Assembly: GCA_903934295.1 (NCBI GenBank)
Contig: CAIZNI010000071.1
Span: 1 to 64,000 of the forward strand
Direction: 5' to 3'
DNA length: 64,000 nucleotides
Origin: an uncultured beta proteobacterium
GTDB lineage: Bacteria; Pseudomonadota; Gammaproteobacteria; Burkholderiales; Burkholderiaceae_E
Shown here: positions 1 to 9,838 of the stretch, in pieces
How positions within the stretch are numbered: the stretch's first letter is position 1
Layout: every line of letters begins with the position of its first letter
Program-made: the position numbers and the translations under genes
Notes under the pieces: generated by a model
Told to the model about the DNA's origin: nothing
Databases searched by the model: none
Seen by the model: only the letters and a program-made list of their open reading frames with translations

Positions 1-131
1 CGCGCCGAGCACGGTGAGCGCTGCCCGCGCGGCGCCACGAGCCATCGCTGCCAGCCGGGCGCGCCGAGCCACGAGCAGGGTCACGTGGGCGGGGGGCATC
101 GGTCAGCAGGCATCGGTCAGGCGCGGCGGGC

Positions 132-2066
132 CTAACGCCCGCGCAGGAACCAGCCGTCCAGATCGCCGATGCCGACCTGGATCCAGGTCGGGCGTCCGTG
201 GTTGCACTGGTCGGCGCCCGCGGTCCGTTCCATGTCGCGCAGCAGTGCGTTCATCTCGGGCAGGCCCAGTTTGCGATTGGCGCGGACCGCGGCGTGGCAG
301 GCCATGGTCGCCAGCATGTCGTTGCGCCGTTCGGCCAGCGCACGTGAACTGCCGACCTCGCGCAGTTCGGCCAGCACCGAGCGCGCGAGCGAGGCGGCGT
401 CGGCATCGGCGAGAGCCGCCGGCACCGCGCGCACCGCGAGTGCGGTCGGCGAGAGCACCGAGAGATCGAGCCCGAGCGCCGCCAGCACCTGCGGCTCCTC
501 CTCGACGAGGCGCACCTCCAGGGGGTCGGCGCGAAAGGTGGCGGTGATCAGCAGCGCCTGCATGGCCGGCGCCCCCCGGTCGAGCTCCGATTTCAGGCGC
601 TCCAGGACCACCCGTTCATGGGCGGCGTGCATGTCGACCACCACCAGTCCCAGGCGGTTCTGCGCCAGGATGTAGATGCCGTGCAGCTGCGCCAGGGCAA
701 AGCCCAGTGGCGGGATGTCCGACCCTGGCGCCGAGTCCTGTGCGAGCCCCGGTGCCTGCCACGGTGCCGAGGGTTCCTGAACCCGGGTCCCCGCCGTCGG
801 ATCCGCGCCGACCTGCAGCCACGGCGAGCCCGCCCCCGAGGGGGCGGCGAAGGCCAGCGCCAGCGCCGACTGCGCGGCGCCAGCCGATCGCCAGTCGCGC
901 GGGGCGCCGAAGCCGCTGGCCGCACCCGATCCGCCCCCCGCGCCGAACCCGCCCGCGCCTCCCGAACCCCCGCCCGGCAACCCCTGCCCCGCGTCCCGGG
1001 CGCCGGCCAGCGCCTGCAGGCTGGTCAGCGGCGCGCGCAGCGACGGATGATCGGCCGCGCCCGCGCGCAGGCTGTCCTGGATCGCGTGGAACAGGGCGCG
1101 GTGCACGCCCTGGGGTTCGCGAAAGCGCACCTCGGTCTTGGCCGGGTGCACGTTGACGTCGACCAGACCCGGATCGATCGTGAGGAACAGCGCATAGGCC
1201 GGGTGCCGGTCGCCGTGCAGCAACTCGCTGTAGGCCTGGCGCGCCGCGTGCATCAGCAGACGATCGCGCACGAAGCGGCCATTGACGTAGACGAACTGGC
1301 GATCGGGCCGGCCGCGGCTTTCGGTGGGCAGGCCCAGCAGGCCGGTGATGCCCAGCGGACCGGCCTGCTGGCTGATCGCGCGGTGGGCCGTGCGGAAGTC
1401 CTCGCCCAGGCCTTCGAGCGCGCGCGCGGTCCAGTCGCCGGCCGGCCACGACAGCGTGATCCGCCCGTCGACCGACAGGCTGAACGACACCGCGGGATGG
1501 GCCAGCGCGACCCGACGCAGGGCGTCGGCGCAGTGCGCGGCCTCGGTCTGCACCGATTTCAGGAACTTGCGCCGCGCCGGAGTGGCGCTGTAGAGGTCGA
1601 GCACTTCGACAGTGGTGCCCGGTCGGCCGGGCGCGGGCTCGATCCGGTCGTCGATCGAATCGATCAGGCTGGCATGGTCCGCGTCGGCGGTGCGGCTGGT
1701 GATGCGAACCCGCGCCACCGAGGCGATCGACGCCAGCGCCTCGCCCCGGAAACCCAGCGAGGCGACCTGCTCGAGCTCGGCCAGCGTGGCGATCTTGCTG
1801 GTGGCATGGCGCTGCAGGGCCAGCGGCAGTTCGTCGGCCGCGATGCCCGAGCCGTCGTCGGCGATCGAGATCCGCCGGATGCCGCCGTCCTCGATGCGCA
1901 CTTCCAGGCGACGGGCGCCGGCATCGATCGCGTTCTCCAGCAGTTCCTTCACCACCGACGCCGGGCGCTCGACGACCTCGCCCGCGGCGATCTGACTGAC
2001 GAGCCGGTCGGGCAGCGGACGGATCGGGCGAGCAGCGGCCAGGGCAGTCTCCGTGAGGCGGTTCAA
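132..2066 (-). CDS. mutL: DNA mismatch repair protein MutL
   Basis: MutL couples mismatch recognition by MutS to strand incision and repair. The GHKL ATPase N-terminus is clear: LPDRLVSQIAAGEVVERPAS, then ENAIDAGA, DDGSGI and GFRGEALASI, followed by the DVNVHPAKTEVRF segment. A Gly-rich linker (roughly residues 365-395) leads to the dimerisation domain, which contains DMHAAHERVVLE and ends with ACHAAVR and CNHGRPTW. These match the DQHA(X)2E(X)4E, ACxxA and CPHGRP endonuclease motifs with Q replaced by M, so an incision-competent MutL is inferred. Length is 644 residues, normal for the family. No in-frame ATG lies near the domain start. A TTG at 2066, 17 codons before LPDRL, is the best start I see, but the ribosome site is poor. 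The gene is the last of tsaE-amiC-mutL type order, here separated from amiC by dedA and a two-component system. Confidence 0.95.
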   Translation of the reverse strand: MNRLTETALAAARPIRPLPDRLVSQIAAGEVVERPASVVKELLENAIDAGARRLEVRIEDGGIRRISIADDGSGIAADELPLALQRHATSKIATLAELEQVASLGFRGEALASIASVARVRITSRTADADHASLIDSIDDRIEPAPGRPGTTVEVLDLYSATPARRKFLKSVQTEAAHCADALRRVALAHPAVSFSLSVDGRITLSWPAGDWTARALEGLGEDFRTAHRAISQQAGPLGITGLLGLPTESRGRPDRQFVYVNGRFVRDRLLMHAARQAYSELLHGDRHPAYALFLTIDPGLVDVNVHPAKTEVRFREPQGVHRALFHAIQDSLRAGAADHPSLRAPLTSLQALAGARDAGQGLPGGGSGGAGGFGAGGGSGAASGFGAPRDWRSAGAAQSALALAFAAPSGAGSPWLQVGADPTAGTRVQEPSAPWQAPGLAQDSAPGSDIPPLGFALAQLHGIYILAQNRLGLVVVDMHAAHERVVLERLKSELDRGAPAMQALLITATFRADPLEVRLVEEEPQVLAALGLDLSVLSPTALAVRAVPAALADADAASLARSVLAELREVGSSRALAERRNDMLATMACHAAVRANRKLGLPEMNALLRDMERTAGADQCNHGRPTWIQVGIGDLDGWFLRGR

Positions 2067-2092
2067 GGGGCGGTGAGGCGGTTCAAGGGGCG
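2053..2092. repeat. Perfect 20-bp tandem duplication at the mutL start
   Basis: The 20-bp unit GTGAGGCGGTTCAAGGGGCG occurs twice, head to tail (2053-2072 and 2073-2092). On the minus strand each copy holds a TTG codon; only the one at 2066 is in the MutL frame, since 20 bp is not a multiple of three. The duplication lies between the divergent mutL and dedA genes. Confidence 0.9.
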
Positions 2093-2132
2093 ATTCGAAC
2101 CGTCGATTATATCGGCCGGGTATCATCCGAAG

Positions 2133-2766
2133 ATGGATCTTGCCAGCCTGATCGACATCTTCCTTCATCTCGACCGGCACCTGGTGCAGGTGGTGCAGGA
2201 CCACGGCGTCTGGGTGTACGCGCTGCTGTTTCTCATCATCTTCGTCGAGACCGGACTGGTGGTGATGCCGTTTCTGCCCGGCGACTCGCTGCTGTTCGCC
2301 GCTGGCGCCATCGCCGGCCTGGGCGGGCTCAGCCTGCCGGCGCTGCTGGCGCTGCTCACCGTGGCCGCGGTGCTGGGCGACGCCCTGAATTATTCGGTCG
2401 GCCGCTGGTTCGGGCCGCGCGTCTTCCAATGGGAAAACTCGCGCTGGTTCAACCGCGCGGCCTTCGACCGAACCCATGCCTTCTATGAGCGCCATGGGCC
2501 GATCACCATCGTGGTGGCGCGCTTCCTGCCCTTCGTGCGCACCTTCGCGCCGTTCGTGGCCGGCATCGCCCACATGACCTATCCCCGGTTCGCCTTCTAC
2601 AACGTGCTGGGCGCCGTCATCTGGGTGGGCAGTCTCGTCACCCTGGGGCATCTGGTGGGCAACACCGCCTGGGACACGGCCCATTTCTCGTGGGTCACCC
2701 TGGCGTTCATCATCGTGCCCGCGCTGCCGGCGGTCTTCGAGGTGCTGCGCCACTGGAGGCGATCCC

Positions 2767-2786
<20 letters not shown>
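2133..2786 (+). CDS. DedA family membrane protein (SNARE-associated / VTT domain)
   Basis: DedA proteins are inner-membrane proteins linked to undecaprenyl-phosphate or phospholipid flipping and membrane-potential homeostasis. The 217-residue product has the family hallmarks: an early E-T-G segment (FVETGLVVMPFLPGDSLLF), the GDALNYSVGRWFG loop, and the FLPFVRTFAPFVAGIAHM amphipathic stretch with the conserved arginines. Several hydrophobic helices fill the remainder. Start is the ATG at 2133. The gene is divergent from mutL, and its last 20 bases overlap the start of the downstream response regulator, which suggests cotranscription. The specific paralogue (yqjA, yghB or dedA) cannot be named. 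Confidence 0.9.
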
Positions 2787-3449
<663 letters not shown>

Positions 3450-3450
<1 letters not shown>

Positions 3451-4937
3451 TGTCGTCGCTGCCAGCGGGCGAACGGACAGCGCCCGAACCGGCGCTGTCG
3501 GCTTCTGTCGACAGCGCCCACCGGGTCGGCATGAGCGTTCGCACCCGCTTGCTGCTGTGGCTGGTGGTGCCGCTGCTGCAGATCGTCATCTTTGCCTCGC
3601 TGATGGACTACCGGGCCATCGATCGCACCGTCGACGAGGCCTTCGACCGGGTGCTGCTCAACAGTGCGGTGGCGATTGGCGAGAGCGTGCGCGGCGACGA
3701 TCGGCCGGGCACGATCCGCCTGCCGGTCGATCGGCTCAAGGTGCTGTTGTCGGATCCGGTCGACACGCTCGACTATCGCATCGTCGGTCCGCGCGGTGAG
3801 CACCTGGCGGGCAATGTCCAGCTGCCGCTGCCCTCCGATGACAGCGAGGCGGCCTTCTATGACGTCACCCAGGGCGGTGAGGAGATGCGGGCGGTGCGCA
3901 TCGTCGCGCCCACCGATGCCGGCATCGTGTCGGTGGTGGTCACCGAGACCCAGCGCAAGCGCCGCCACTCGCAGGAGCACCTGCGCTCGTCGCTGCTGGC
4001 CGAGGACGCGATGATCCTGGCGCTGACCGTGGTGCTGAGCCTGCTGGCGGTGTCGATGGCGCTCAAGCCGCTCGAGCGCATGGCGGCCCAGCTGGCGCGC
4101 CGCTCGCCCGCCGATCTGACCCCGGTCGTGCTGGACAAGACCCCGGGCGAGGTCCGCCCGCTGGCCGACGCGCTCAACCGCCTGTTCGAGCGGCTGACCG
4201 AGAGCCGTGACGCGCAGCGCCGTTTCGTCGAAAACGCGGCCCATCAGCTGCGCACCCCGCTCACCGGTATCAAGGGGCAGCTCGAACTGGCGCTGGGCCA
4301 GGTGCGCGCGCTGCCGTCGCATCCGCCCGCCGACTTGCCCGGCGAAGCGGCGGCTCTGGAGGATCGGCTGTCGTCGGCGCAGCACGCGGTCGATCGCCTG
4401 GCGCACCTCACCCATCAGCTGCTCACCCTGAGCCGGGCCGACCAGACCACTCGGGACGCCTCGACGCCGCAGCAGGTGCCGATGGCCGACCTGGTCGACG
4501 AGGTGGTCTCGATCCATGTCGACGCGGCGCTCGCCCGCGGCCAGGACCTGGGCGCCGAGACAGTCGGTGTGACGGTGCCCGGGTCGCGCTGGCAGCTTCG
4601 CGAGATGCTCACCAATCTGGTCGACAACGCGATCCGCTACAGCCCCGTCGGCGGGCGCATCACCGTGCGCTGCGGGTTGCTGGCCGGCCACCCGTTCGCC
4701 GAGGTCGAGGACAGCGGACCGGGCATCGATCCGGCCGAGCGTCGTCGCGTGTTCGAGCGGGTCTACCGCTCGCCCACGGCGATCGCCGAAGGCTCCGGGC
4801 TTGGCCTGGCGATCGTGCGCGAGATCGCCCAGTCGCACGACGCGCAGGTCCGGGTGATCGATGTCGAGGGCGGTTCCGGCATCGTCGTGCGGGTGCTCTT
4901 CAGGTCGGCTTCAGGCGCGCCGGCGGCGGATACTTGA
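3450..4937 (+). CDS. Sensor histidine kinase, TctE/QseC-like
   Basis: Partner of the preceding regulator. N-terminal transmembrane helix (RLLLWLVVPLLQIVIFASL) is followed by a periplasmic 2CSK_N-type domain starting YRAIDRTVDEAFDRVL. A second membrane helix near residue 190 and a HAMP-like linker come next. The HisKA box is RRFVENAAHQLRTPLTGIKG (phosphoacceptor H in AHQLRTP), and the HATPase_c domain has NLVDNAIRYS, DSGPGI and GSGLGLAI. 495 residues. The ATG at 3450 overlaps the regulator stop. A later in-frame Met (MSVRTRLL) could be the true start. The 3' end overlaps the convergent amiC gene by 38 bp. Confidence 0.9.
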
Positions 4938-6144
4938 TGAAGTAGTGGCGGATGCCGGTGTGGATCGCCTGCGCCACCTTTGCCTGGTAGTCCGGATCGG
5001 CCAGCCGGCGCTCCTCGGCCGGATTGCTGATGAAGGCGGTTTCGACCAGCACCGACGGAATGTCGGGCGCCTTGAGCACCGCGAAACCGGCCTGCTCGAC
5101 CGCCGGCTTGTGCAGTTCGCCCACCGTGCCGAGTTGGCCCAGCACGATCCGCGCGAAGTTGCTGCTGTCACGGATCTGGGTGTCGGTGGACATCTGCAGG
5201 AGCAACTGCGCGACCTCGCGGTTGCGCCGGCCCAGGTTCAGCCCGCCGATCAGGTCGGCCTGGTTCTCCCGCTCGGCCAGCCAGCGCGCGGTGCTGCTGC
5301 TGGCGCCCCCTTCCGAGAGCACGAATACCGACGCGCCGCGCGCGTCGGGGCGCACGAAGGCGTCGGCGTGAATCGACACGAACAGGTCCGCCTGCACGCG
5401 CCGGGCCTTCTGCACCCGCACCGCCAGTGGCACGAAATAGTCGGCATCGCGCGTGAGGAACGCGCGCATGTTCGGCTCCCGGCTGATGCGCTCGTGCAGC
5501 CGCTGGGCGATCGCCAGCACCACGTCCTTCTCGCGGGTGCCGCCCTTGCCGATCGCGCCCGGATCCTCGCCGCCATGCCCCGGGTCGATCGCCACCGTCA
5601 CCAGTCGGGTGACTGCCTTCGGTTCGACGGCGCGCGCGGCGCGTTCCTCGCGCTCGCGCACATCCTGCAGCAGCGCCTGCAGCGGGTCGTCGGGCTGCGC
5701 CGGGTAGAGGTCGATCACCAGCCGATGGCCGTAGCTGCCGGCCGGGGCCAGCGCGAAGACCTGCGGCGCGATCTCGGCCTTCAGGTCGAAGACCACCCGG
5801 ACCACGCCCGGTCTGAACTGGCCGACCCGGACCTGCCGGATGAAGGGGTCGTCGGTGCGCACCTTGGCCACCAGGTCGCGCAGCGCCGCATCCAGTTCGA
5901 TGCCGTCCAGATCGACCACCAGCCGCGGCGGATCGGGCACCAGCAGTTCGGTGTGGCGCAGGGCCTCGTCGAGCTCCAGCGCGATGCGGGTGTATTCGCG
6001 CGCCGGCCAGACGCGCACCGCCAGCACCGCGGCGGCGCGCGCCAGCGGGGCGTTCAGGCTGAGGACGGGGGCGCCGAGGGCGCCGAGCAGGACACGCCGG
6101 CGAGCCGATCCTGGCGTACCGTATCGGCCAGTGCGCTCAGACAT
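4900..6144 (-). CDS. amiC: N-acetylmuramoyl-L-alanine amidase AmiC (Amidase_3)
   Basis: Cleaves the amide bond between muramic acid and the stem peptide, chiefly during septum splitting. The 414-residue product has a twin-arginine type leader (SARRRVLLGALG), an AMIN domain that localises it to the septum (about residues 45-150), and a Zn-dependent Amidase_3 catalytic domain. Ligands and catalytic residues lie in AIDPGHGGEDPGA, KDVVLAIA, SIHADAF and VLVETAFISNPAEE. Start ATG at 6144 gives the Tat leader directly; longer reading would add 40 unlikely residues. It overlaps tsaE by 91 bp, consistent with coupled expression. Confidence 0.93.
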   Translation of the reverse strand: MSERTGRYGTPGSARRRVLLGALGAPVLSLNAPLARAAAVLAVRVWPAREYTRIALELDEALRHTELLVPDPPRLVVDLDGIELDAALRDLVAKVRTDDPFIRQVRVGQFRPGVVRVVFDLKAEIAPQVFALAPAGSYGHRLVIDLYPAQPDDPLQALLQDVREREERAARAVEPKAVTRLVTVAIDPGHGGEDPGAIGKGGTREKDVVLAIAQRLHERISREPNMRAFLTRDADYFVPLAVRVQKARRVQADLFVSIHADAFVRPDARGASVFVLSEGGASSSTARWLAERENQADLIGGLNLGRRNREVAQLLLQMSTDTQIRDSSNFARIVLGQLGTVGELHKPAVEQAGFAVLKAPDIPSVLVETAFISNPAEERRLADPDYQAKVAQAIHTGIRHYFIKYPPPARLKPT

Positions 6145-6599
6145 GCCTCGCCCCGGGCGGTGTGGGCGCGCAGCAGGACGCGGCGAGAGGCCTCGTCGGG
6201 GCCGGCGTGCAGGTGCAGCCAGAGGTCGGGTTCGGGCAGGCCGGCGCCTGCCAGTTCCGGCCATTCGACCACTGCTGCCACCTGGCCGCCGATGAGTTCA
6301 TCGAATCCCGCTTCCCGCCATTCGTTTTCGTCAGAGAATCTATAGAAATCAAAATGATACAAGTCGAAGCTCGACAAATTATACGGTTCGGCCAGCGTGA
6401 AGGTGGGACTTCTCACTCGACCTTCATGGCCAAGCGCCCGCAGCATCGCGCGGGTGAATGCGGTCTTGCCGGCGCCCAGGTCGCCGCTCAGGAACAGGAC
6501 GAAGCCGGGGCCGACGGCGGGCGCCAGCGCGCCCGCCAGCCGGGCGGTGGCGCGTTCATCGGCCAGGAGCAGGGTCAGCGGCGCGGGCGGTGCGGACAT
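6054..6599 (-). CDS. tsaE: tRNA threonylcarbamoyladenosine biosynthesis ATPase TsaE
   Basis: TsaE is the small ATPase that works with TsaB and TsaD in making t6A at position 37 of ANN-decoding tRNAs. The Walker A loop is SGDLGAGKTAFTRAML. The family signature continues with SPTFTLAEPY, FDLYHFDFYRF and VVEWPE. At 181 residues it is slightly longer than the about 155-residue family norm; the extra C-terminal tail lies wholly in the overlap with amiC. Its partner tsaD is present at 20.7-21.7 kb. Confidence 0.93.
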   Translation of the reverse strand: MSAPPAPLTLLLADERATARLAGALAPAVGPGFVLFLSGDLGAGKTAFTRAMLRALGHEGRVRSPTFTLAEPYNLSSFDLYHFDFYRFSDENEWREAGFDELIGGQVAAVVEWPELAGAGLPEPDLWLHLHAGPDEASRRVLLRAHTARGEACLSALADTVRQDRLAGVSCSAPSAPPSSA

Positions 6600-6643
6600 G
6601 GATCGGCGGTCTCTTCGGGGCGTGGACGCCGGGGCGGGCGATC

Positions 6644-7765
6644 GTGACGGCGCAGGGCTTGCCCGATGACCGCGCCGCGCTGCCGGCGCAGATCGCGCAA
6701 TGGGCGCGCGAGCTGGGCTTCGGCTCGGCGGGGGTGACCGGCATCGATCTGGCCGATGCCGAGCCGGGCCTGCGCCAGTGGCTCGATGCCGGCTTTCACG
6801 GCGAGATGGATTATATGGCGCGCCATGGCCTGCGCCGGGCGCGCCCGGCCGAACTCGTGCCCGGCACGCTGAGCGTGGTGATGGTCACCCTCGACTATTC
6901 GCCCACCGATCCGCAGTGGCGCGAGCGTGCCTGGCAGACGCTGGCGGCCGATGAGCAGGCCTATGTCTCGCGCTATGCGCTGGGGCGCGATTATCACAAG
7001 GTGGTGCGGGCCCGCCTGGGCCGGCTCGCCGACCGGATGGCGGCGCAGTTCGGCGCGCACGGGCACCGGGTCTTCTGCGATTCGGCGCCGGTCATGGAGG
7101 TCGAGCTGGCGCGCCGCGCCGGTCTGGGCTGGCGCGGCAAGCACACGCTGCTGCTCAATCGCGAGCAGGGCTCGAGTTTTTTCCTGGGCACCCTCTACAC
7201 CGACATGCCGCTGGCGCCCGACGCGCCGGGCGGTGATCACTGCGGCAGCTGCGAGCGCTGCCTGCAGGCCTGTCCGACCGGCGCGATCGTGGCGCCTTAC
7301 CGGCTGGACGCGCGCCGTTGCATTTCCTACCTGACCATCGAGCTGGCCGGACCGATTCCGGTGGAATTGCGTCCGGCGCTGGGCAACCGGATCTACGGCT
7401 GCGACGACTGTCAGCTGGTGTGCCCCTGGAACCGCTACGCGCGCGCCGCGGTGGTACCCGACTTCGCTGCCCGCCACGGGCTGGACACCGCCTCGCTTGC
7501 GCAGTTGTTCGCCTGGACGGCGGCGCAGTTCGACGAGCGCACCGCCGGCTCGGCCATCCGGCGGATCGGCCATGAACGCTGGCTGCGCAACCTGGCGGTG
7601 GCGCTGGGCAACAGCGGTCCGGCGGGCCGCGCCGCGGCGTTGGCGGCTCTTGGCTCGCGCGCGGACGACCCGTCGGAACTGGTGCGCGAGCATGTCGGCT
7701 GGGCGATCGCGCGGCTTTCGGATTCCCCTGCCGGTACCATGGTGGGCGCAGCGGCCGGGCAGTGA
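6644..7765 (+). CDS. queG: Epoxyqueuosine reductase QueG
   Basis: Cobalamin- and Fe-S-dependent enzyme that reduces epoxyqueuosine to queuosine in tRNA. Seen: FGSAGVTGIDL near the N-terminus, the conserved acid in CDSAPVMEVELARRAGLGW, and two 4Fe-4S cluster motifs, CGSCERCLQACPTGA and CDDCQLVCPWN. A HEAT-like C-terminal tail follows. 373 residues, in line with the family. No ATG is available in frame, so the GTG at 6644 is the chosen start (a TTG at 6659 is an alternative). It is divergent from tsaE with about 45 bp between the starts. Confidence 0.94.
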   Translation: MTAQGLPDDRAALPAQIAQWARELGFGSAGVTGIDLADAEPGLRQWLDAGFHGEMDYMARHGLRRARPAELVPGTLSVVMVTLDYSPTDPQWRERAWQTLAADEQAYVSRYALGRDYHKVVRARLGRLADRMAAQFGAHGHRVFCDSAPVMEVELARRAGLGWRGKHTLLLNREQGSSFFLGTLYTDMPLAPDAPGGDHCGSCERCLQACPTGAIVAPYRLDARRCISYLTIELAGPIPVELRPALGNRIYGCDDCQLVCPWNRYARAAVVPDFAARHGLDTASLAQLFAWTAAQFDERTAGSAIRRIGHERWLRNLAVALGNSGPAGRAAALAALGSRADDPSELVREHVGWAIARLSDSPAGTMVGAAAGQ

Positions 7766-7831
7766 TCCGGTTCACCCGAGGATTGCGCGCACCCGCCGCC
7801 GCTGATCAACGCCTCATCAACAGGAATCGCC

Positions 7832-8614
7832 ATGGCCGACCCCGTTGTCCACCACCGCGGCTCGCATTCGGTCACCGAAAAGGCCATCCTCGCGCGGGTC
7901 ACCGGTGATCTCTCCCGCCCGTTGCGCATCCTCGACCTCGGCTGCGGGGGCGGCGCCCTGATCTGGCAGATCGCCCGGGCCTATCAGGCCCGGGGCTGGG
8001 ATCCCGCCCAGTGGCTCAACGCCGCCGACATCGACGCAAGCCGCTACGCGACCACGCAGGTCCCCTTCACCCGGATTGATGTGAACCAGCCGCTGCCCTT
8101 CGAGGATGCGTCGCTGGACGTGGTCACGCTGGTCGAGGTGCTGGAGCATTCCGAAGCGCCCTATGCGCTGATGCGCGAGGTCCACCGGGTGCTGCGCCCG
8201 GGCGGGCGGCTGGTTTTCTCGGTGCCCAATGTGAGCCACATGCTCAGTCGCCTGAGCTTTCTGCTCACCGGCTTCTTCCACACCTATCCCCCGCCCAGCG
8301 TGCTGCCCGAGAACGCCGGACGGCTGTGCGGCCACATCATGCCGCTGCCCCTGGCCTACTGGGCCTACGGCCTGCGCAAGGCGGGCTTTGGTGCGATCGA
8401 TGTCGGCGTGGACCGCATCAAGCGCGGCGCCACCTGGGCGGCGGCGCTGCTCTCGCCGCTGTGGTGGCCGGTCTCGGCGATCTACCGGCGCCGGATTCAG
8501 CGCTACGACGCGGGAGTCTTCGCCGAGAACGCGATGCCGCTGGCGCGCGCCAGCGGCTTCGAGCTGCTGGGCGCGCGCAGCCTGGTGGTCACCGCGCAGC
8601 GTGCGCCGGGCTGA
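7832..8614 (+). CDS. Class I SAM-dependent methyltransferase
   Basis: Methyltransferase_11/25-type fold: motif I is ILDLGCGGGALIW, an acidic loop follows in NAADIDAS, motif IV region is LDVVTLVEVLEHSEAP, and the post-motif is HRVLRPGGRLVFSVPN. 260 residues with an ATG at 7832 behind a weak AGGA site. A hydrophobic stretch around residues 205-220 (AALLSPLWWPVSAIYRR) may contact the membrane, which would fit lipid or glycan substrates, but the substrate is unknown. It lies 66 bp after queG on the same strand. Confidence 0.8.
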   Translation: MADPVVHHRGSHSVTEKAILARVTGDLSRPLRILDLGCGGGALIWQIARAYQARGWDPAQWLNAADIDASRYATTQVPFTRIDVNQPLPFEDASLDVVTLVEVLEHSEAPYALMREVHRVLRPGGRLVFSVPNVSHMLSRLSFLLTGFFHTYPPPSVLPENAGRLCGHIMPLPLAYWAYGLRKAGFGAIDVGVDRIKRGATWAAALLSPLWWPVSAIYRRRIQRYDAGVFAENAMPLARASGFELLGARSLVVTAQRAPG

Positions 8615-8706
8615 GTGCCGCAGCGCCCGGCACGCCCCCGCCTTTGAATCCTCTCTCGAACCTTCTTGCAATCCCTTCGTTCAATTCTTCTGCCCGCGGA
8701 GCTTCC

Positions 8707-9768
8707 ATGGCCAACCAGTTCGATCCCGCCGTCCTGCTGAACAGCGACCGCCTCACGCTGATGGGCGTGCCCGGTTCCCCCTACACCCGCAAGATGCTCG
8801 CGGTGCTTCGATACCGGCAGCTCGCCTATCGCCTCATCCTGGGCAGCAACGTCGCGGGGGGCGAGGTGCAAGGGCTGCCGATGCCCAAGGTCTCGCTGCT
8901 GCCGACCTTCTTCCTGCGCAATGCCGCGGGCGCGCTCGAGGCGGTCACCGACTCCACGCCGCTCATCCGGCGTTTCGAGACCGAGTTCAGCGGTCGCAGC
9001 GCCATTCCGCACGACCCGGCGCTGGCGCTGGTCGATGCGCTGATCGAGGACTATGCCGACGAGTGGCTGACCAAGGCCATGTTCCATTACCGCTGGACCT
9101 ATGCGGCCGACATTGCCAAGGCCGGTTCGGTGCTGCCCACCTGGTCGCGTCCGCCGCTCTCGGATGCCGAGCTCGCGCGCTACAACCAGCTGGTGTGCGA
9201 TCGCCAGATCCCGCGCCTGCGCTACGTCGGCTCCAATGAGATCACCGGGCCGGTGATCGAGGCCAGCTACGAACGCTTCCTCGATGCCTTCGAGGACCAC
9301 CTGCGCTCGCACCGCTTCCTGCTGGGCGCGCGTCCCGGGTCGGGCGATTTCGGGGTGTTCGGTCAGCTCACCCAGCTCGCCCATTTCGATCCGACCTGCA
9401 TGGCGGTGACGCTGGCGCGGGCGCCGCGCGTCTACGGCTGGACCGGGTCGCTGGAAGACCTCTCGGGCCTGCAGCCCGAAGACGCCGACTGGTTCGACAT
9501 CACCCGCCTGCCGTCCACCCTGACCGCGATCCTGCGCGAGATCGGCCGCGTGTATCCGGACTTCATGCTGGCCAATGCGCGCGCGGTCCAGTCCGGCGCG
9601 GCGCAGGTCGAGACGCAGATCGACGGCAAGCCCTGGGTGCAGCAGCCCTTCCCCTACCAGGCCAAGTGCCTGTCCTGGCTGCGCCGCGACCACGCGGCGC
9701 TCGACGCATCGGCGCGCCAGCGCTTCGATGCCGCGATCGCCGGCACCGGTTGCGAGGCGCTCTTCTAG
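8707..9768 (+). CDS. Glutathione S-transferase-like protein
   Basis: The N-terminus has a thioredoxin-fold GST_N region: LTLMGVPGSPYTRKMLAVLR and, later, the ADSTPLI-like element VTDSTPLIRRFE. The C-terminal part is helical with a GARPGSGDFGVFGQLTQL segment typical of GST_C. 353 residues is longer than a standard GST (about 200-230), so it belongs to a larger GST-related group of unknown substrate. ATG at 8707 follows a pyrimidine-rich, 92-bp gap after the methyltransferase gene. Confidence 0.75.
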   Translation: MANQFDPAVLLNSDRLTLMGVPGSPYTRKMLAVLRYRQLAYRLILGSNVAGGEVQGLPMPKVSLLPTFFLRNAAGALEAVTDSTPLIRRFETEFSGRSAIPHDPALALVDALIEDYADEWLTKAMFHYRWTYAADIAKAGSVLPTWSRPPLSDAELARYNQLVCDRQIPRLRYVGSNEITGPVIEASYERFLDAFEDHLRSHRFLLGARPGSGDFGVFGQLTQLAHFDPTCMAVTLARAPRVYGWTGSLEDLSGLQPEDADWFDITRLPSTLTAILREIGRVYPDFMLANARAVQSGAAQVETQIDGKPWVQQPFPYQAKCLSWLRRDHAALDASARQRFDAAIAGTGCEALF

Positions 9769-9783
9769 GCAGTGACGGCACCC

Positions 9784-9811
9784 GGCGCGCTCCAGTGCAC
9801 CGGAGCGCGCC
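9784..9811. terminator. Perfect 10-bp hairpin between convergent genes
   Basis: GGCGCGCTCC (9784-9793) and GGAGCGCGCC (9802-9811) form a perfect stem with the 8-nt loop AGTGCACC. It sits in the 70-bp gap between the convergent GST-like and solute-binding genes and probably terminates both, though no clear T-run follows on either strand. Confidence 0.6.
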
Positions 9812-9838
9812 GCGCCTGCGAGTTGCGCGCGGGGGCGC

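Noticed and set aside
1-99. A minus-strand frame starting with ATG at 99 and running off the left edge
   Set aside because: Only 33 codons are visible, with no motif or ribosome site; the common next gene, miaA, is not recognisable here.
618-2132. Upstream plus-strand frame continuous with dedA (505 extra codons)
   Set aside because: It is antisense to mutL and has no domain; DedA itself begins at the ATG at 2133.
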